DNA of 64,000 nucleotides from Steroidobacteraceae bacterium (GCA_025451845.1 JANWJS010000017.1:124001-188000), one strand, 5' to 3'; counted from the stretch's first letter, positions 27,155-36,530 are shown. A program made the numbers and translations. The notes: generated from the sequence alone by a model not told the origin.

Positions 27155-28795
27155 ATGCCACAAACGGATATCCCCGCTGCGGCGCGCGGTGACGCCCCGG
27201 GGGCCGCGCGCCACGAGAAGCTGAATACCCGGGCCGCGGGCGTGGTTGCTCTGGCGGTCCTCTGCAGCCGCATCCTGGGCGTCGTGCGGGAGCAGGTCTT
27301 TGCCGCGCTGTTCGGCGGTGGCCGCATCATGGACGCGTTCACCATCGCGTTCCGCATTCCGAACCTGTTGCGCGATCTCTTCGCCGAAGGTGCGCTCTCG
27401 ACCGCCTTCATCACCGTCTTCAGCAAGACGACCGCGGCGCAGGGCGATCGTGCTGCCTGGTCGCTGGCGAACAAGGTCGCGACCCTCACGGCCGTGATGC
27501 TGAGCGGCATCGTGATCCTGGGAATCGCCTGCGCGCCGTGGCTGGTGGCGATCATCGCTCCGTGGTTCGACCCGCAGAAGGCCGCGCTCACCGTGACCCT
27601 GACGCGGGTCATGTATCCCTTCATCCTGCTGGTATCGCTGGCGGCGCTCGTGATGGGAATGCTCAACGCCAAGGACGTCTTCGGCACGCCGGCCATGGCC
27701 TCGAGCTTCTTCAACGTCGGCTCCATCATCACCGGCGTCGCGCTCGGCTGGTACCTCGATCCGCATTTCGGCACCCGCGCCATCATGGGACTCGCGATCG
27801 GCACCCTGGTGGGCGGTGCGCTGCAGCTCGGTGTACAGCTGCCGGCCCTGCGCCGGCTCGGCTATGTGTTCCGGCCGGACTTCCAGTGGCGCACCCCGGG
27901 CGTCAAGGCCATCCTCCTCCTGATGGGCCCGTCGGTAGTCGCCGCCAGCACGACCCAGGTGAACGTGCTCGTCAATTCGCTGTTCGCCTCCCGGCTCGGC
28001 AACGGCCCGATCTTCTGGCTGCAGATCGGCTTTCGCCTGATGCAGCTTCCTCTGGGCATCTTCGGTGTGGCGCTCGGAACGGTGGCCCTGCCACTGCTGG
28101 CGCGAATGGCCGCGGCGGGCAACACGCATGCCTTCCGTACCGAGCTCGCACGCGGCATGCGGCTCGCCTTCCTCATGACGATGCCCGCGACGGTCGGGCT
28201 CATTCTGCTCGCCGACCCCATCGTGTCGGTGCTCTACCAGCACGGCCGCTTCACCGCGCACGAGACGGCCGAAGCGGCCGCGGCGCTGCGCTTCTATGCC
28301 ATCGGGCTCTGCGGCTACGCGGGGCTGAAGGTGCTCGTGAACGCGTTCTACGCCATCGAGCGCCGCAAGACGCCAATGATCGTCAGTCTCATCGCTGTCG
28401 CGCTCAACCTGCTGCTCAACTGGCTCTTTACCGTGCGCCTGGGATGGGGACACCGCGGGCTCGCCTTCTCGACCGCCTGCATCGCCACCACCAACTTCGT
28501 AGTGCTCTACGTGCTGATGCACCGCCACCTCGGCCGGCTCGAGTCGCGTGCCATGCTCGTGCTGCTGTCGCGGCTCAGCATCGCATCGGCCCTGCTCGCG
28601 CTCATCTGCTGGGCGGGGGCACACTACCTGCTCGGCGGCTGGGCGGTGGAGCACTTCTGGCCGAAGGCCGGCTCGCTCTTCCTTGTCATCGCCGCGGGCG
28701 GCGGCGCGTTCTTCTGGAGCGCGAGCACGCTGCGCATCCGGGAGATGCAGGAAATCACTCAGGCCATCAGGCGCCGGTTGCTGCGCGCCGCCTGA
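27155..28795 (+). CDS. murJ: lipid II flippase MurJ
   Basis: 546 aa from ATG 27155 (MPQTDIPAAARGDAPGAARH). About 14 membrane segments of the MOP superfamily. Conserved blocks are LGVVREQVFAALFGGGRIMD, AFRIPNLLRDLFAEGALSTA, FITVFSKT and VLYQHGRFT. The Arg residues of the central cavity (RIPN, REQ) are present. It flips lipid II for peptidoglycan synthesis and is essential in most Gram-negative bacteria. The upstream frame extends into dgoK antisense and is not conserved. Confidence 0.96.
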   Translation: MPQTDIPAAARGDAPGAARHEKLNTRAAGVVALAVLCSRILGVVREQVFAALFGGGRIMDAFTIAFRIPNLLRDLFAEGALSTAFITVFSKTTAAQGDRAAWSLANKVATLTAVMLSGIVILGIACAPWLVAIIAPWFDPQKAALTVTLTRVMYPFILLVSLAALVMGMLNAKDVFGTPAMASSFFNVGSIITGVALGWYLDPHFGTRAIMGLAIGTLVGGALQLGVQLPALRRLGYVFRPDFQWRTPGVKAILLLMGPSVVAASTTQVNVLVNSLFASRLGNGPIFWLQIGFRLMQLPLGIFGVALGTVALPLLARMAAAGNTHAFRTELARGMRLAFLMTMPATVGLILLADPIVSVLYQHGRFTAHETAEAAAALRFYAIGLCGYAGLKVLVNAFYAIERRKTPMIVSLIAVALNLLLNWLFTVRLGWGHRGLAFSTACIATTNFVVLYVLMHRHLGRLESRAMLVLLSRLSIASALLALICWAGAHYLLGGWAVEHFWPKAGSLFLVIAAGGGAFFWSASTLRIREMQEITQAIRRRLLRAA

Positions 28796-28865
28796 GACAT
28801 TGCGCCTCGGGCGGGTGCGCAGCGCGCACATTCGTAACACGGAGCGACCAGGAGTCGAAGTCAAC

Positions 28866-29555
28866 ATGAAGAAATTGTCCGGAGCGGTCTTTGTAGCTTT
28901 GCTGTTGCTCGGCTCATGGGCCGATGCACGCGCGCAGAACTACGGTTACACGGAGCACTATTACTCGCCCGAGCAGCACGTCCACTGGCATCTCGACACG
29001 GGCTACGACGCGACGACGGGCCAGACGGGCAATGTTCTCGACGGCGGCTGGACCTTTGGCGGCGGCTTCTCGTGGCAGCCGGATTTCAGCTCACCGCTCG
29101 CGCTGCGGGTGGATCTCAATTACTCGCGCTTCGATGTCACCCGCCAGTTGATCGGGATCAACCAAGCGGCCAATCAGACGCAGATCGATGACGGGTTCGG
29201 AGAAATCGTCGATTTGGCCGTCGATGGCGAGTATCGGATGCCGCTCAGCCCCTACGTCACGGGCTTTGCTTTGGCTGGGGTCGGCGTCGCGCATCGGCGC
29301 ATTGCGCTCACGCAGACGGTCGCGTTTGGCGGTTACATCTGTGACCCGTGGTTCGGATTCTGCGATTACGATCTCGAGCCGGGCGCAGTCGTCGTGGCGA
29401 GCGACAATACCACCCGGTTCACGTGGAATGCCGGGCTTGGGCTCGACTTCGCGCTGTGGGGCGGCCAGACCTTTTTCGTCGAGGCGCGTTTCACCCGCAT
29501 GCAGACCCCGCAGCCCACGGACTTCGTGCCGATTCGGGTGGGCCTGCGGTTTTGA
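28866..29555 (+). CDS. outer-membrane beta-barrel protein (porin/OmpW-like fold)
   Basis: 229 aa. Signal peptide MKKLSGAVFVALLLLGSWAD followed by ARA and cleavage before QNYGYTEHYY. The mature part alternates polar and hydrophobic residues with repeated aromatic strand ends (GGWTFGGGFSWQPDF; LALRVDLNYSRFDV; EYRMPLSPYVTGFALAGVGV) and ends VPIRVGLRF, a C-terminal Phe as in BAM substrates. Two cysteines in GYICDPWFGFCDYD may form a loop disulfide. Probably an 8-stranded barrel; function unknown. AGGAG lies 12 bases upstream of the ATG. Confidence 0.88.
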   Translation: MKKLSGAVFVALLLLGSWADARAQNYGYTEHYYSPEQHVHWHLDTGYDATTGQTGNVLDGGWTFGGGFSWQPDFSSPLALRVDLNYSRFDVTRQLIGINQAANQTQIDDGFGEIVDLAVDGEYRMPLSPYVTGFALAGVGVAHRRIALTQTVAFGGYICDPWFGFCDYDLEPGAVVVASDNTTRFTWNAGLGLDFALWGGQTFFVEARFTRMQTPQPTDFVPIRVGLRF

Positions 29556-29597
29556 TCGATTACAATAGCGCAGGATTGCGCAGCTGGGAGTCCTCCC

Positions 29598-30035
29598 ATG
29601 AATGCCGGCAGCGTCTGCAAGCGCGGGGTGGTCACCGTCGCGCCGACCGATGATCTCGTGGCGGCGGCGCACGCCATGCGGGAAAAGCACGTCGGCTACC
29701 TGATCGTGGCGGCGAAGGCCAGGGTCGTGGGCGTCCTCACCGATCGCGACATCGTGGTCGCGGTGCTCGCGCAGGAAGTCGACGCGCACGCGCTCAAGGT
29801 GGGAGATGTGATGACCCGCGATCCGCTGCTCATCGAGGAGGGACAGTCGATCGAGGCGGTGTTGTGCCACATGCGCGAGGCCGGCGTACGGCGTGTTCCC
29901 GTCGTGGACCGGTCCGGGACGCTCACGGGAGTGCTCTCCATCGATGATGTGTTGGAGCGGATCGCGGACCAGCTCATCAACATCGCCGGCTCCATCCGCA
30001 ACGAGCAGCGCATGGAGCGGGTCGTGCGGCAGTAG
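29598..30035 (+). CDS. CBS-domain protein
   Basis: 145 aa made of two CBS motifs, about residues 8-60 (VTVAPTDDLVAAAHAMREKH, then GVLTDRDIVVAVLA) and 72-130 (VMTRDPLLIEEGQSIEAVL, then VPVVDRSGTLTGVLSIDD). Such pairs bind adenine nucleotides and act as energy sensors. No second domain. GGGAGTCCTCCC directly before the ATG contains the ribosome-binding GGGAG within a short palindrome. It is 15 bases upstream of hutF but has no obvious functional link. Confidence 0.93.
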   Translation: MNAGSVCKRGVVTVAPTDDLVAAAHAMREKHVGYLIVAAKARVVGVLTDRDIVVAVLAQEVDAHALKVGDVMTRDPLLIEEGQSIEAVLCHMREAGVRRVPVVDRSGTLTGVLSIDDVLERIADQLINIAGSIRNEQRMERVVRQ

Positions 30036-30050
30036 ACGCGATCTACGCGG

Positions 30051-31433
30051 ATGAGCGAGGGGGCGCTGAAACTCTGGTTCCAATCAGCTCTGCTGCCTGG
30101 CGGGTGGGCGCATCGCGTGCGCGTCACGGGCCGCGATGGCCTCATCCGTTCCATCGAGCCGCAAGTCGACCCCGACGAAGGCGATGAGCGCCATGCGGTG
30201 GGCCTGCCCGGGCTGCCGAACCTGCACAGTCACGCCTTCCAGCGCGCCATTGCGGGCCTCACCGAGCGCCGCGGCCCCGCGCAAGAGAGCTTCTGGACCT
30301 GGCGCGAGCTCATGTACCGCTTCGTGGAGCGGATCGATCCGGACCCGCTGGAGGCGGTGACCGCGCTCGCTTTCGCAGAGATGCTGGAGGCCGGCTTCAC
30401 GCGCGTCGGCGAGTTTCACTACCTACACCACGACAAGTCAGGCGTGCCGTTCGCAGATCCGGGCGAGCTGGCGGTGCGGATCGCGGCCGCTGCGGCCGAA
30501 ACCGGCATTGGGCTCACCCTCCTGCCGACCTTTTATGCATACGGCGGATTCGGCGCCCGGGAGCCGAGCGCGCGCCAGTGCCGTTTCGTCACGGATCTCG
30601 AGCGCTTCGCGCGCATCGTCGAATCCAGCCGCAAGGCGGTTGCGGCCCTGCCGAGTGGCGCAGTGGGTGTGGCGGCGCACAGTCTGCGCGCCGTGTCGCC
30701 CGAGCAGCTGCCGGCTGTCGTGGCACTTGCAGCGGGCGGTCCCGTCCACATTCATATTGCCGAGCAGGTGCGCGAGGTCGAGGAATGTGTGACCTGGTGC
30801 GGCCGGCGTCCGATCGAGCGTTTGTTCGAGGCAACTGCGGTCGATGACAGGTGGTGCCTCGTGCATGCCACTCATGCCATCCCGGAGGAGCTCGAGCGCA
30901 TCGCGGCCGCGCGCGCGGTGGTCGGGCTCTGTCCCATCACCGAGGCCAGTCTCGGTGATGGCGTTTTCCCTGCGCCGGAATTCCAGGCCTGCGGCGGCCG
31001 GTTCGGGATCGGATCCGATTCCAACGTGTTGCTCGATGCCGGCGCGGAGCTGTGTATGCTCGAATACTCCCAACGACTGATGCGGCGAGCCCGAAACGTG
31101 TTGGCGGGCGAGTCGGGCCACTCCACCGGCCGCAGCCTCTTCGATGCCGCGCTCGCAGGCGGCGCCCAGGCACTCGGCGCAGCAGGAGCGCGCGCACCTG
31201 TCGGCCTGGTGGCAGACGCGCCGCTCGACCTGGTGAGCCTGAATGCCGGGCATCCTGCGCTCATCGAGCGTCGGGACGATGAGATCCTGGACAGCTGGAT
31301 TTTTGCTGCGGGGCGCCAGGTCATCGATTGCGTGTGGCGTGCGGGGGAGAAGGTAGTGAGTGGCGGACGGCATCGCCAGCGCGAGGCCATACTCGCACGC
31401 TACCGGAGAGCGATGAAGGCACTGCTGGCCTGA
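30051..31433 (+). CDS. hutF: formimidoylglutamate deiminase
   Basis: 460 aa amidohydrolase. The metal site is seen in LPGLPNLHSHAFQRAIAGLT (HxH), HIAEQ, HATHAIPEE and GIGSDSNVLLDAGAEL. The N-terminal KLWFQSALLPGGWAHRVRV and FWTWRELMYRF are characteristic of HutF rather than of guanine or chlorohydrolase relatives. It converts N-formimino-L-glutamate to N-formylglutamate and ammonia in the two-step histidine pathway. The other hut genes (hutH, hutU, hutG) are not in the window. Confidence 0.93.
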   Translation: MSEGALKLWFQSALLPGGWAHRVRVTGRDGLIRSIEPQVDPDEGDERHAVGLPGLPNLHSHAFQRAIAGLTERRGPAQESFWTWRELMYRFVERIDPDPLEAVTALAFAEMLEAGFTRVGEFHYLHHDKSGVPFADPGELAVRIAAAAAETGIGLTLLPTFYAYGGFGAREPSARQCRFVTDLERFARIVESSRKAVAALPSGAVGVAAHSLRAVSPEQLPAVVALAAGGPVHIHIAEQVREVEECVTWCGRRPIERLFEATAVDDRWCLVHATHAIPEELERIAAARAVVGLCPITEASLGDGVFPAPEFQACGGRFGIGSDSNVLLDAGAELCMLEYSQRLMRRARNVLAGESGHSTGRSLFDAALAGGAQALGAAGARAPVGLVADAPLDLVSLNAGHPALIERRDDEILDSWIFAAGRQVIDCVWRAGEKVVSGGRHRQREAILARYRRAMKALLA

Positions 31434-31877
31434 GCTTGCAAATGAATAAGGTCGTCGGGGTCCTCCCGTGAAGTCGGGCAGGGCGCGTCATGCCTGGGTG
31501 ACGCTCGCCCCGCTGGCTGGCTGGACCGGGTCGGTGGGCGCAAGCTGCGCGGCATGCCGGTGTCGGCGAGCTCCGAGACGCCGTATCGAGGGGCAGGCGC
31601 GCCTGCAGCCGCTCGCCATCACGGGTGAGCTGTCGCAGGGGGGGCACATGAGCCCGGCGGCATCCGGCGGAGCCTGGCGGCTGCAGTGGGCGGCTCCGGG
31701 CGGTCTCCGGGGGACGATGCCTACGAGGTATTTGACCCCCCCGCGCGCGCGGAGCGGGCCGCCTTTGAGCTGCCGGGCGCTCTACGAGCAGCGCGAAGAG
31801 CGCAAGTGGAGCGGCTGCTGCTAGAATTCGACGTTTTTAGCCAAGCGGGCCCGCGCCCGCGCAACTCACGGACTTCC
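31434..31877. other. 444-bp gene-free region upstream of the arn cluster
   Basis: No conserved coding sequence on either strand; the short open frames here are GC-driven. It should contain the promoter of the arn operon. I looked for a PmrA-type CTTAAG repeat and saw none. A relatively AT-rich patch lies at about 31820-31850 (TAGAATTCGACG ... TTTTTAGCC), the most promoter-like stretch. Confidence 0.4.
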
Positions 31878-32936
31878 ATGTCACTCAAGATCATGATCCT
31901 AGGGGCGAACGGCTTCATCGGCAGCGCCCTGACGAGCGCCATCCTCCGCGACAGGGACTGGGAGGTCTACGGCATCGACCTCTCGGACAACAAGCTCGGC
32001 TCCCTGCCGAAGAACGACCGTTTTCACTTCGTCGAGGGCGACATCACCATCAACAAGGAGTGGGTGGAGTATCACGTCAAGAAGTGCGATGTCGTCGTCC
32101 CGCTCGTAGCGATTGCCAACCCGGCGCAGTACGTCACTCATCCGCTGAGGGTCTTCGAGCTCGACTTCGAGGCCAATCTTTCGATCGTGCGCCACTGCGT
32201 CAAGTACGGCAAGCGCCTCATCTTCCCCTCGACTTCCGAGATCTACGGCATGTCGCCCGATGCGGTGCTGGATGAGGAGACGAGCCCGCTCGTGTACGGT
32301 CCCATCGAGAAGCAGCGCTGGATCTACGCAGCCTCGAAGCAGCTCCTCGATCGGGTCATCTACGCCTACGGCGTGCGCGATAACCTCGACTACACCCTGT
32401 TCCGCCCCTTCAACTTCATCGGGCCGAATCTCGACAATGTCGAGGAGCCGAAAGAGGGCAGCTCACGCGTCTTCACCCAGTTTCTCTCGAACGTGCTCTA
32501 CCGCCGGCCCATCAAGCTGGTCGACGGGGGCCGCCAGAAGCGCTCGTTCACCTACATCGACGATGCGATCGAGTGCCTGCTGACCATCCTCGAGAACGCC
32601 AACAGCCGCGCCTCACGCCGCATCTTCAACATCGGCAACCCCGCCAATTGCGTCTCGATCCGCGATCTCGCCGAGCGCACCATCCGCATCGCGCAGGAGT
32701 TCCCGGTGCTGCGCGAGAGCGCGCTCGCCACGCACATCGTCGAGGTCACGGCCGGCGAGTACTACGGCAAGTACTACCAGGACATCCAGATGCGGGTGCC
32801 CGCCATCGCGGCGGCCGAGCGCGATCTCGGCTGGCGGCCCAGCACCGACATGGACACCGCCATCCGCCGCACCATCGAGTTCTACGTCAAGCAGGAGAAC
32901 TTCAGCGCCCGCGCCGCCGCCCTGGCGGGCGGCTGA
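31878..32936 (+). CDS. arnA: UDP-glucuronate C4-decarboxylase, stand-alone ArnA dehydrogenase/decarboxylase
   Basis: 352 aa short-chain (extended SDR) protein equal to the C-terminal half of E. coli ArnA. Landmarks are the NAD loop ILGANGFIGSALT, the catalytic Ser-Glu in PSTSEIYGMS, YAASK (Tyr-x3-Lys) and LFRPFNFIGPNLD. It oxidatively decarboxylates UDP-glucuronate to UDP-4-keto-pentose, step one of aminoarabinose synthesis. ATG 31878 is chosen because upstream sequence is not conserved. It is the first gene of the arn cluster, 41 bases before arnT. The formyltransferase half is a separate gene at 37570. Confidence 0.9.
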   Translation: MSLKIMILGANGFIGSALTSAILRDRDWEVYGIDLSDNKLGSLPKNDRFHFVEGDITINKEWVEYHVKKCDVVVPLVAIANPAQYVTHPLRVFELDFEANLSIVRHCVKYGKRLIFPSTSEIYGMSPDAVLDEETSPLVYGPIEKQRWIYAASKQLLDRVIYAYGVRDNLDYTLFRPFNFIGPNLDNVEEPKEGSSRVFTQFLSNVLYRRPIKLVDGGRQKRSFTYIDDAIECLLTILENANSRASRRIFNIGNPANCVSIRDLAERTIRIAQEFPVLRESALATHIVEVTAGEYYGKYYQDIQMRVPAIAAAERDLGWRPSTDMDTAIRRTIEFYVKQENFSARAAALAGG

Positions 32937-32977
32937 GCGCGCCCGCCCAAGAGAGAAGCGACGGACGAGATAACCGA

Positions 32978-34663
32978 ATGAGCACTTCGGCGGGGGTTCG
33001 CTCGAGCGCGCGCGTGGGCGGCCTCAGGTGGTGGGGCTGGGTCGCTCTCGCGGTGGTGTGGCTCGTCACGATACAACTCCGTCCAATGATGGATCCGGAC
33101 GAGGGGCGCTACGCCGAGATCCCAAGGGAGATGGTGACGACCGGCAACTGGGTCACTCCGCGGCTCGACGGCCTCAAATACTTCGAGAAGCCGGCCCTGC
33201 AGTACTGGGCGACGGCGGCGATCTACTCCGTGGTGGGCCTGAGCAACTGGAGCTCGCGGCTCTGGACGGTAATGCTCGGCTTCGCCTGCCTGCCGCTGAT
33301 CTATGCCTGGGTGGCGCGCCTCTATGACCGACGGTCCGCGGTGGCCGCGGTCGTGCTGCTCGCGATGAGTCCCTACTTCGGGGCCATTGGCCATCTCGAT
33401 CTGCTCGATGCCGGCTTCACCTTCTGGATGTGCGGGACGGTGTTCGCCTTTGCGCGGGGGCAGTGCTCGCCGCCGCGCTCGGGGGCGGAGCGCGGCTGGA
33501 TGCTCGTCTGCTGGGCTCTCGCGGCCCTGGCGGTCCTCAGCAAAGGCATCGTCGTCTTTGTCCTGGCCGGCGGGACGCTCATCGCGTACTCGGTACTGGA
33601 GCGGGACCTGCGGCCCTGGCGGCGGATGCACTTTGCCGTCGGAGTACCGCTCTTCCTCGCCTTGTCGGCGCCCTGGTTCGTCTTGGTGTCGCTGCGCAAT
33701 CCAGATTTCGCGCAGTATTTTTTCATTCACGAGCACTTCCAGCGCTTCCTCACGACGGAGGCAAAACGCATTGAGCCCTGGTGGTACTTCCTGGCGCTGT
33801 TCGTGGCAGGCGCATTGCCGTGGCTCGTGCCTCTGGTACGCGCGTTGCCGGCCGCTTGGCGCGGTTCCGCATTAGAAGATCGATTTAAGCCACTGAAATT
33901 CCTATTGATATTTTCCGCTCTGACCCTCGCTTTCTTCTCCATGTCGGGCTCGAAGCTCGCGACCTACATCATGCCGATTTTTCCCCCACTCGCGGCCCTC
34001 ACGGGCGTCGCGGTGGCGGCTCGGCCGGGATTTCTTTCGCGTTGGTGCGGGGCGGTCGCCGCCGTTCTCGCCCTCGTCGGGGCTGGGGGATATCTCCTTT
34101 ACTCGCAGCATCGCAATGGGATGATCCCGCCGGCTGCGCCGGTCTGGGCGGCAGCCGCAGCGGTTGCGGCGCTGCTGGCTGCTGCCGTGGGCTGGCGGCG
34201 AAAGGAAGGCGCGGCCATCGAGGCTCCTGCGAGCGACCCAACAGGGAGCGGATGGCAGCCGTTGCCTGTGGCGCTTCTCCTCATCTTCGCGTGGCAGGCG
34301 CTGCTCTGCGAGTACACGGTTACTCCCCCGTCCCGGTCGGCGTATGCGCTCGTCCAGGCAGTGGCTCCGGACGTGCACCCTGGCACCGCGCTATACAGCG
34401 TCGGGCAGTACCGTCAGACCATTCCGCCCTATCTTGGCCGCAAGCTGACGCTCGTCAGCTTCACGGGCGAGCTCCACTTTGGCGAAATGCGCGAGCCGGG
34501 GCGCCAGCAGGCGACGCCGGAGCAGTTCGTCCGTCAGTGGGATGCCAGCCGCGATGCCATTGCATTCTTCGATCCGCGCGTGTGGGATCATTACCGCCAG
34601 CAGAGTCTGCCCGGACGGGTCATCGCGCGGGACAGCTTCACGGTCGCGGTGAGCCGCTCTTAA
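32978..34663 (+). CDS. arnT: lipid A 4-amino-4-deoxy-L-arabinosyltransferase
   Basis: 561 aa GT83 (PMT-type GT-C) membrane transferase. The first periplasmic loop has MDPDEGRYAEIPREM with the conserved acidic pair, then TPRLDGLKYFEKPALQYWAT. About 12 membrane segments follow (LVCWALAALAVLSKGIVVFV; LFLALSAPWFVLVSL). FFIHEHFQRFLT is typical of the family. A periplasmic C-domain begins at about 460. It moves L-Ara4N from undecaprenyl phosphate to lipid A at the periplasmic face of the inner membrane, which lowers polymyxin binding. Position inside an arn cluster supports the name over generic glycosyltransferase. Confidence 0.92.
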   Translation: MSTSAGVRSSARVGGLRWWGWVALAVVWLVTIQLRPMMDPDEGRYAEIPREMVTTGNWVTPRLDGLKYFEKPALQYWATAAIYSVVGLSNWSSRLWTVMLGFACLPLIYAWVARLYDRRSAVAAVVLLAMSPYFGAIGHLDLLDAGFTFWMCGTVFAFARGQCSPPRSGAERGWMLVCWALAALAVLSKGIVVFVLAGGTLIAYSVLERDLRPWRRMHFAVGVPLFLALSAPWFVLVSLRNPDFAQYFFIHEHFQRFLTTEAKRIEPWWYFLALFVAGALPWLVPLVRALPAAWRGSALEDRFKPLKFLLIFSALTLAFFSMSGSKLATYIMPIFPPLAALTGVAVAARPGFLSRWCGAVAAVLALVGAGGYLLYSQHRNGMIPPAAPVWAAAAAVAALLAAAVGWRRKEGAAIEAPASDPTGSGWQPLPVALLLIFAWQALLCEYTVTPPSRSAYALVQAVAPDVHPGTALYSVGQYRQTIPPYLGRKLTLVSFTGELHFGEMREPGRQQATPEQFVRQWDASRDAIAFFDPRVWDHYRQQSLPGRVIARDSFTVAVSRS

Positions 34664-34971
34664 CGTCTTCTCCGCCCCTGAAGGACGGAGATTCCGCCCA
34701 TGAGAACAGAGACACCCAGAATCAGGCAGTTGACGTTCCAACCGGAACACGCTCCGTATGTCCTTACCCGACGTACGCTCGCAGCCGTGGCCGCCGCATC
34801 GTCGCACCCGCTTCCAGCAGGCCGCTCGAGAAACTGCGTCACACATGTCGGTGGCGTAATCGCCGAGAGCGCCGACACGGCAAATCCTATCCCTGTGTTT
34901 TTATCCAGTCAAGGGACGGGGGGACGCGTCCTCCTTGGTTCCGAGGCCGAGGTTTCTGCGCCGGAGGTGCG
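34664..34971. other. 308-bp gap inside the arn cluster
   Basis: The only long gap in the cluster, between arnT and the flippase gene. No conserved protein on either strand. A minus-strand frame ending at 34660 has a hydrophobic stretch and RRRR tail, but no support beyond that. CCGGAGGTGCG at its right end is the Shine-Dalgarno of the next gene. It may contain an internal promoter or a decayed gene. Confidence 0.45.
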
Positions 34972-35343
34972 ATGAGGGCGTCCTCCTTCGCGTTCCTCTG
35001 CGGTGGAGTGTTGCTCAACGCCGTGGCGCAGCTGGGCCTGAAGGCCGCGACGGACGTCACCGGGCCGCTTTTCGGTGCGGATGTGCCGGTGCTGCGCCGC
35101 GGCATGGAGCTCGCCGCCGTGCCGTGGCTGTGGTTCGCCCTCGGGTGCTACGGGCTGAGCGTCATCGTGTGGCTGGTGGGGCTTTCGCGCGTACCGGTGA
35201 GTCAGGCGTACCCGCTGCTCTCGCTCGGCTATGTCATCAACCTCGGCCTCGCCTGGTGGCTGCTCGGGGAGGCGCCCAACGTGCTGCGGGTGGCCGGGAT
35301 CGCGGTCATCGTGTTTGGAGTCGTGTTGGTGGCCAAGTCATGA
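34972..35343 (+). CDS. SMR/EamA-like small flippase subunit, ArnE/ArnF-type
   Basis: 123 aa with four membrane segments: SFAFLCGGVLLNAVAQLGLKA, split here as TM1 with the conserved N-A-Q; WLWFALGCYGLSVIVWLVGL; VPVSQAYPLLSLGYVINLGL; and VLRVAGIAVIVFGVVLVAKS. The VPVSQAYPLLSLGYV block is typical of ArnE/ArnF, which flip undecaprenyl-phosphate-Ara4N across the inner membrane. E. coli uses a heterodimer; only one gene is present here. GGAGG precedes the ATG. The stop overlaps the arnB start. Confidence 0.85.
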   Translation: MRASSFAFLCGGVLLNAVAQLGLKAATDVTGPLFGADVPVLRRGMELAAVPWLWFALGCYGLSVIVWLVGLSRVPVSQAYPLLSLGYVINLGLAWWLLGEAPNVLRVAGIAVIVFGVVLVAKS

Positions 35344-36530
35344 CAAAGTCACCTGGAGCGATTTTGGACGGCGCAAAGCGCCGCGCCCAGGATGGATCCA
35401 GCACCCCGTTCCTGCCGTTTACCCGGCCGACCATCGACGAGGAGACGATCCAGGGCGTCGTTGAAGTGCTGCGCTCCGGATGGCTCGCCTCGGGCCCGAA
35501 CGTGAAGAAGCTCGAAGAGGCGCTCTCGGAGTATTTCGGCGGCCGCGCGGTGCGCACGCAGACCCACGCGACCGCGAGCCTCGAGCACGCGCTCCTCGTG
35601 GCCGGGATCGGCCCCGGCGATGAAGTCATTACACCCGCGATGAGCTTCGTTGCCACCGCCAACGTCATCGTGCGGGTAGGCGCGCGCCCGGTATTCGTGG
35701 ACGTGGGCCTCGATACGCGCAACATCGACTTCGAGCAGGTCGAGGCCGCCATCACTGCGCGCACCCGCGCGATCATGCCGGTGCATTTTGCGGGCTTGCC
35801 CGTAGACATGGACCGGTTGTATGCCATTGCCGGGCGGCACAGGCTGCGGGTCATCGAGGATGCCGCCCAGGCGATCGGCTCTACCTGGCGCGGCAAGCGC
35901 ATCGGCAGCTTCGGCGACCTTGTCTGCTTCAGCTTTCATCCCAACAAGAATCTCACCAGCATCGAGGGCGGCTGCGTGGTCGGCGACTCGCTGGAGGACA
36001 TGCGGGAGCTGGAGCTCCACCGCTTCCACGGCCAGCGGAAGGCGGCCGCGGACGAGGTCGACACGCTCTTCGCCGCGGGCAAGGCCAACCTGTCGGATGT
36101 CGCCGCACGTGTCGGCCTGGGCCAGCTGGCGGCGCTCGAGCGCTCCAACGCGCGCCGCCGCGAGCTCGCCGCCCGGTATTTCAGTCTCTGGGCCATCGAT
36201 GCGCCCTTGCGCCTGCCGGCGCGCGGCGATGAGGGGCACAACTGTCACATGTTCGCGCCGCTCCTGCCGCTCGACCGGCTGCGCATCTCGCGCCTGCAGT
36301 TCATCCAGCAGATGGAGGAGCGGGGCATCGGCATCGGCGTCCACTATGCCTCCGCCATCCACCTCTTTACGGCCTATCGCGCGCTGGGCTACCGTGACGG
36401 GCAGTTCCCGAACGCGGAACGCATTGGCCGGGAGACGGTGACGCTGCCGCTCTTCCCGGCGATGGAGCTGTCGGATGTGGACCGCGTCGTCGCGGCGGCA
36501 ACCGATGTTCTGAGGAGAGCGGCAAAGTGA
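35340..36530 (+). CDS. arnB: UDP-4-amino-4-deoxy-L-arabinose aminotransferase
   Basis: 396 aa DegT/DnrJ/EryC1 PLP enzyme. Landmarks are FLPFTRPTIDEETIQGVVEV, SGWLASGPNVKKLEE, VITPAMSFVATANVI, DAAQAIGSTWRGKRIG and the PLP lysine in FSFHPNKNLTSIEGG; HYASAIHLF near the C-terminus. It aminates UDP-4-keto-pentose to UDP-L-Ara4N. It starts by ATGA overlap with the flippase gene. It carries an extra 20-25 residue N-terminus, MTKSPGAILDG..., compared with the usual ArnB; the first 33 bases nearly match the start of cysD. Confidence 0.93.
   Translation: MTKSPGAILDGAKRRAQDGSSTPFLPFTRPTIDEETIQGVVEVLRSGWLASGPNVKKLEEALSEYFGGRAVRTQTHATASLEHALLVAGIGPGDEVITPAMSFVATANVIVRVGARPVFVDVGLDTRNIDFEQVEAAITARTRAIMPVHFAGLPVDMDRLYAIAGRHRLRVIEDAAQAIGSTWRGKRIGSFGDLVCFSFHPNKNLTSIEGGCVVGDSLEDMRELELHRFHGQRKAAADEVDTLFAAGKANLSDVAARVGLGQLAALERSNARRRELAARYFSLWAIDAPLRLPARGDEGHNCHMFAPLLPLDRLRISRLQFIQQMEERGIGIGVHYASAIHLFTAYRALGYRDGQFPNAERIGRETVTLPLFPAMELSDVDRVVAAATDVLRRAAK

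Noticed and set aside
27125-28867. About 580-residue upstream extension of the dgoK frame
   Set aside because: Low-complexity charged sequence exactly antisense to murJ; typical of high-GC mirror frames. DgoK starts at 27124.
31468-31824. 119-residue plus-strand frame upstream of the arn cluster
   Set aside because: Arg/Gly/Ser-rich with no domain; the region reads as non-coding.
31434-31877. PmrA/PhoP-type box ahead of the arn cluster
   Set aside because: No CTTAAG-type or TGTTTA-type direct repeats were seen.
34660-34878. 72-residue minus-strand frame ending in a hydrophobic stretch plus RRRR, resembling a C-terminal sorting signal
   Set aside because: No PEP or LPxTG-type motif, no signal peptide and no ribosome-binding site; probably chance.
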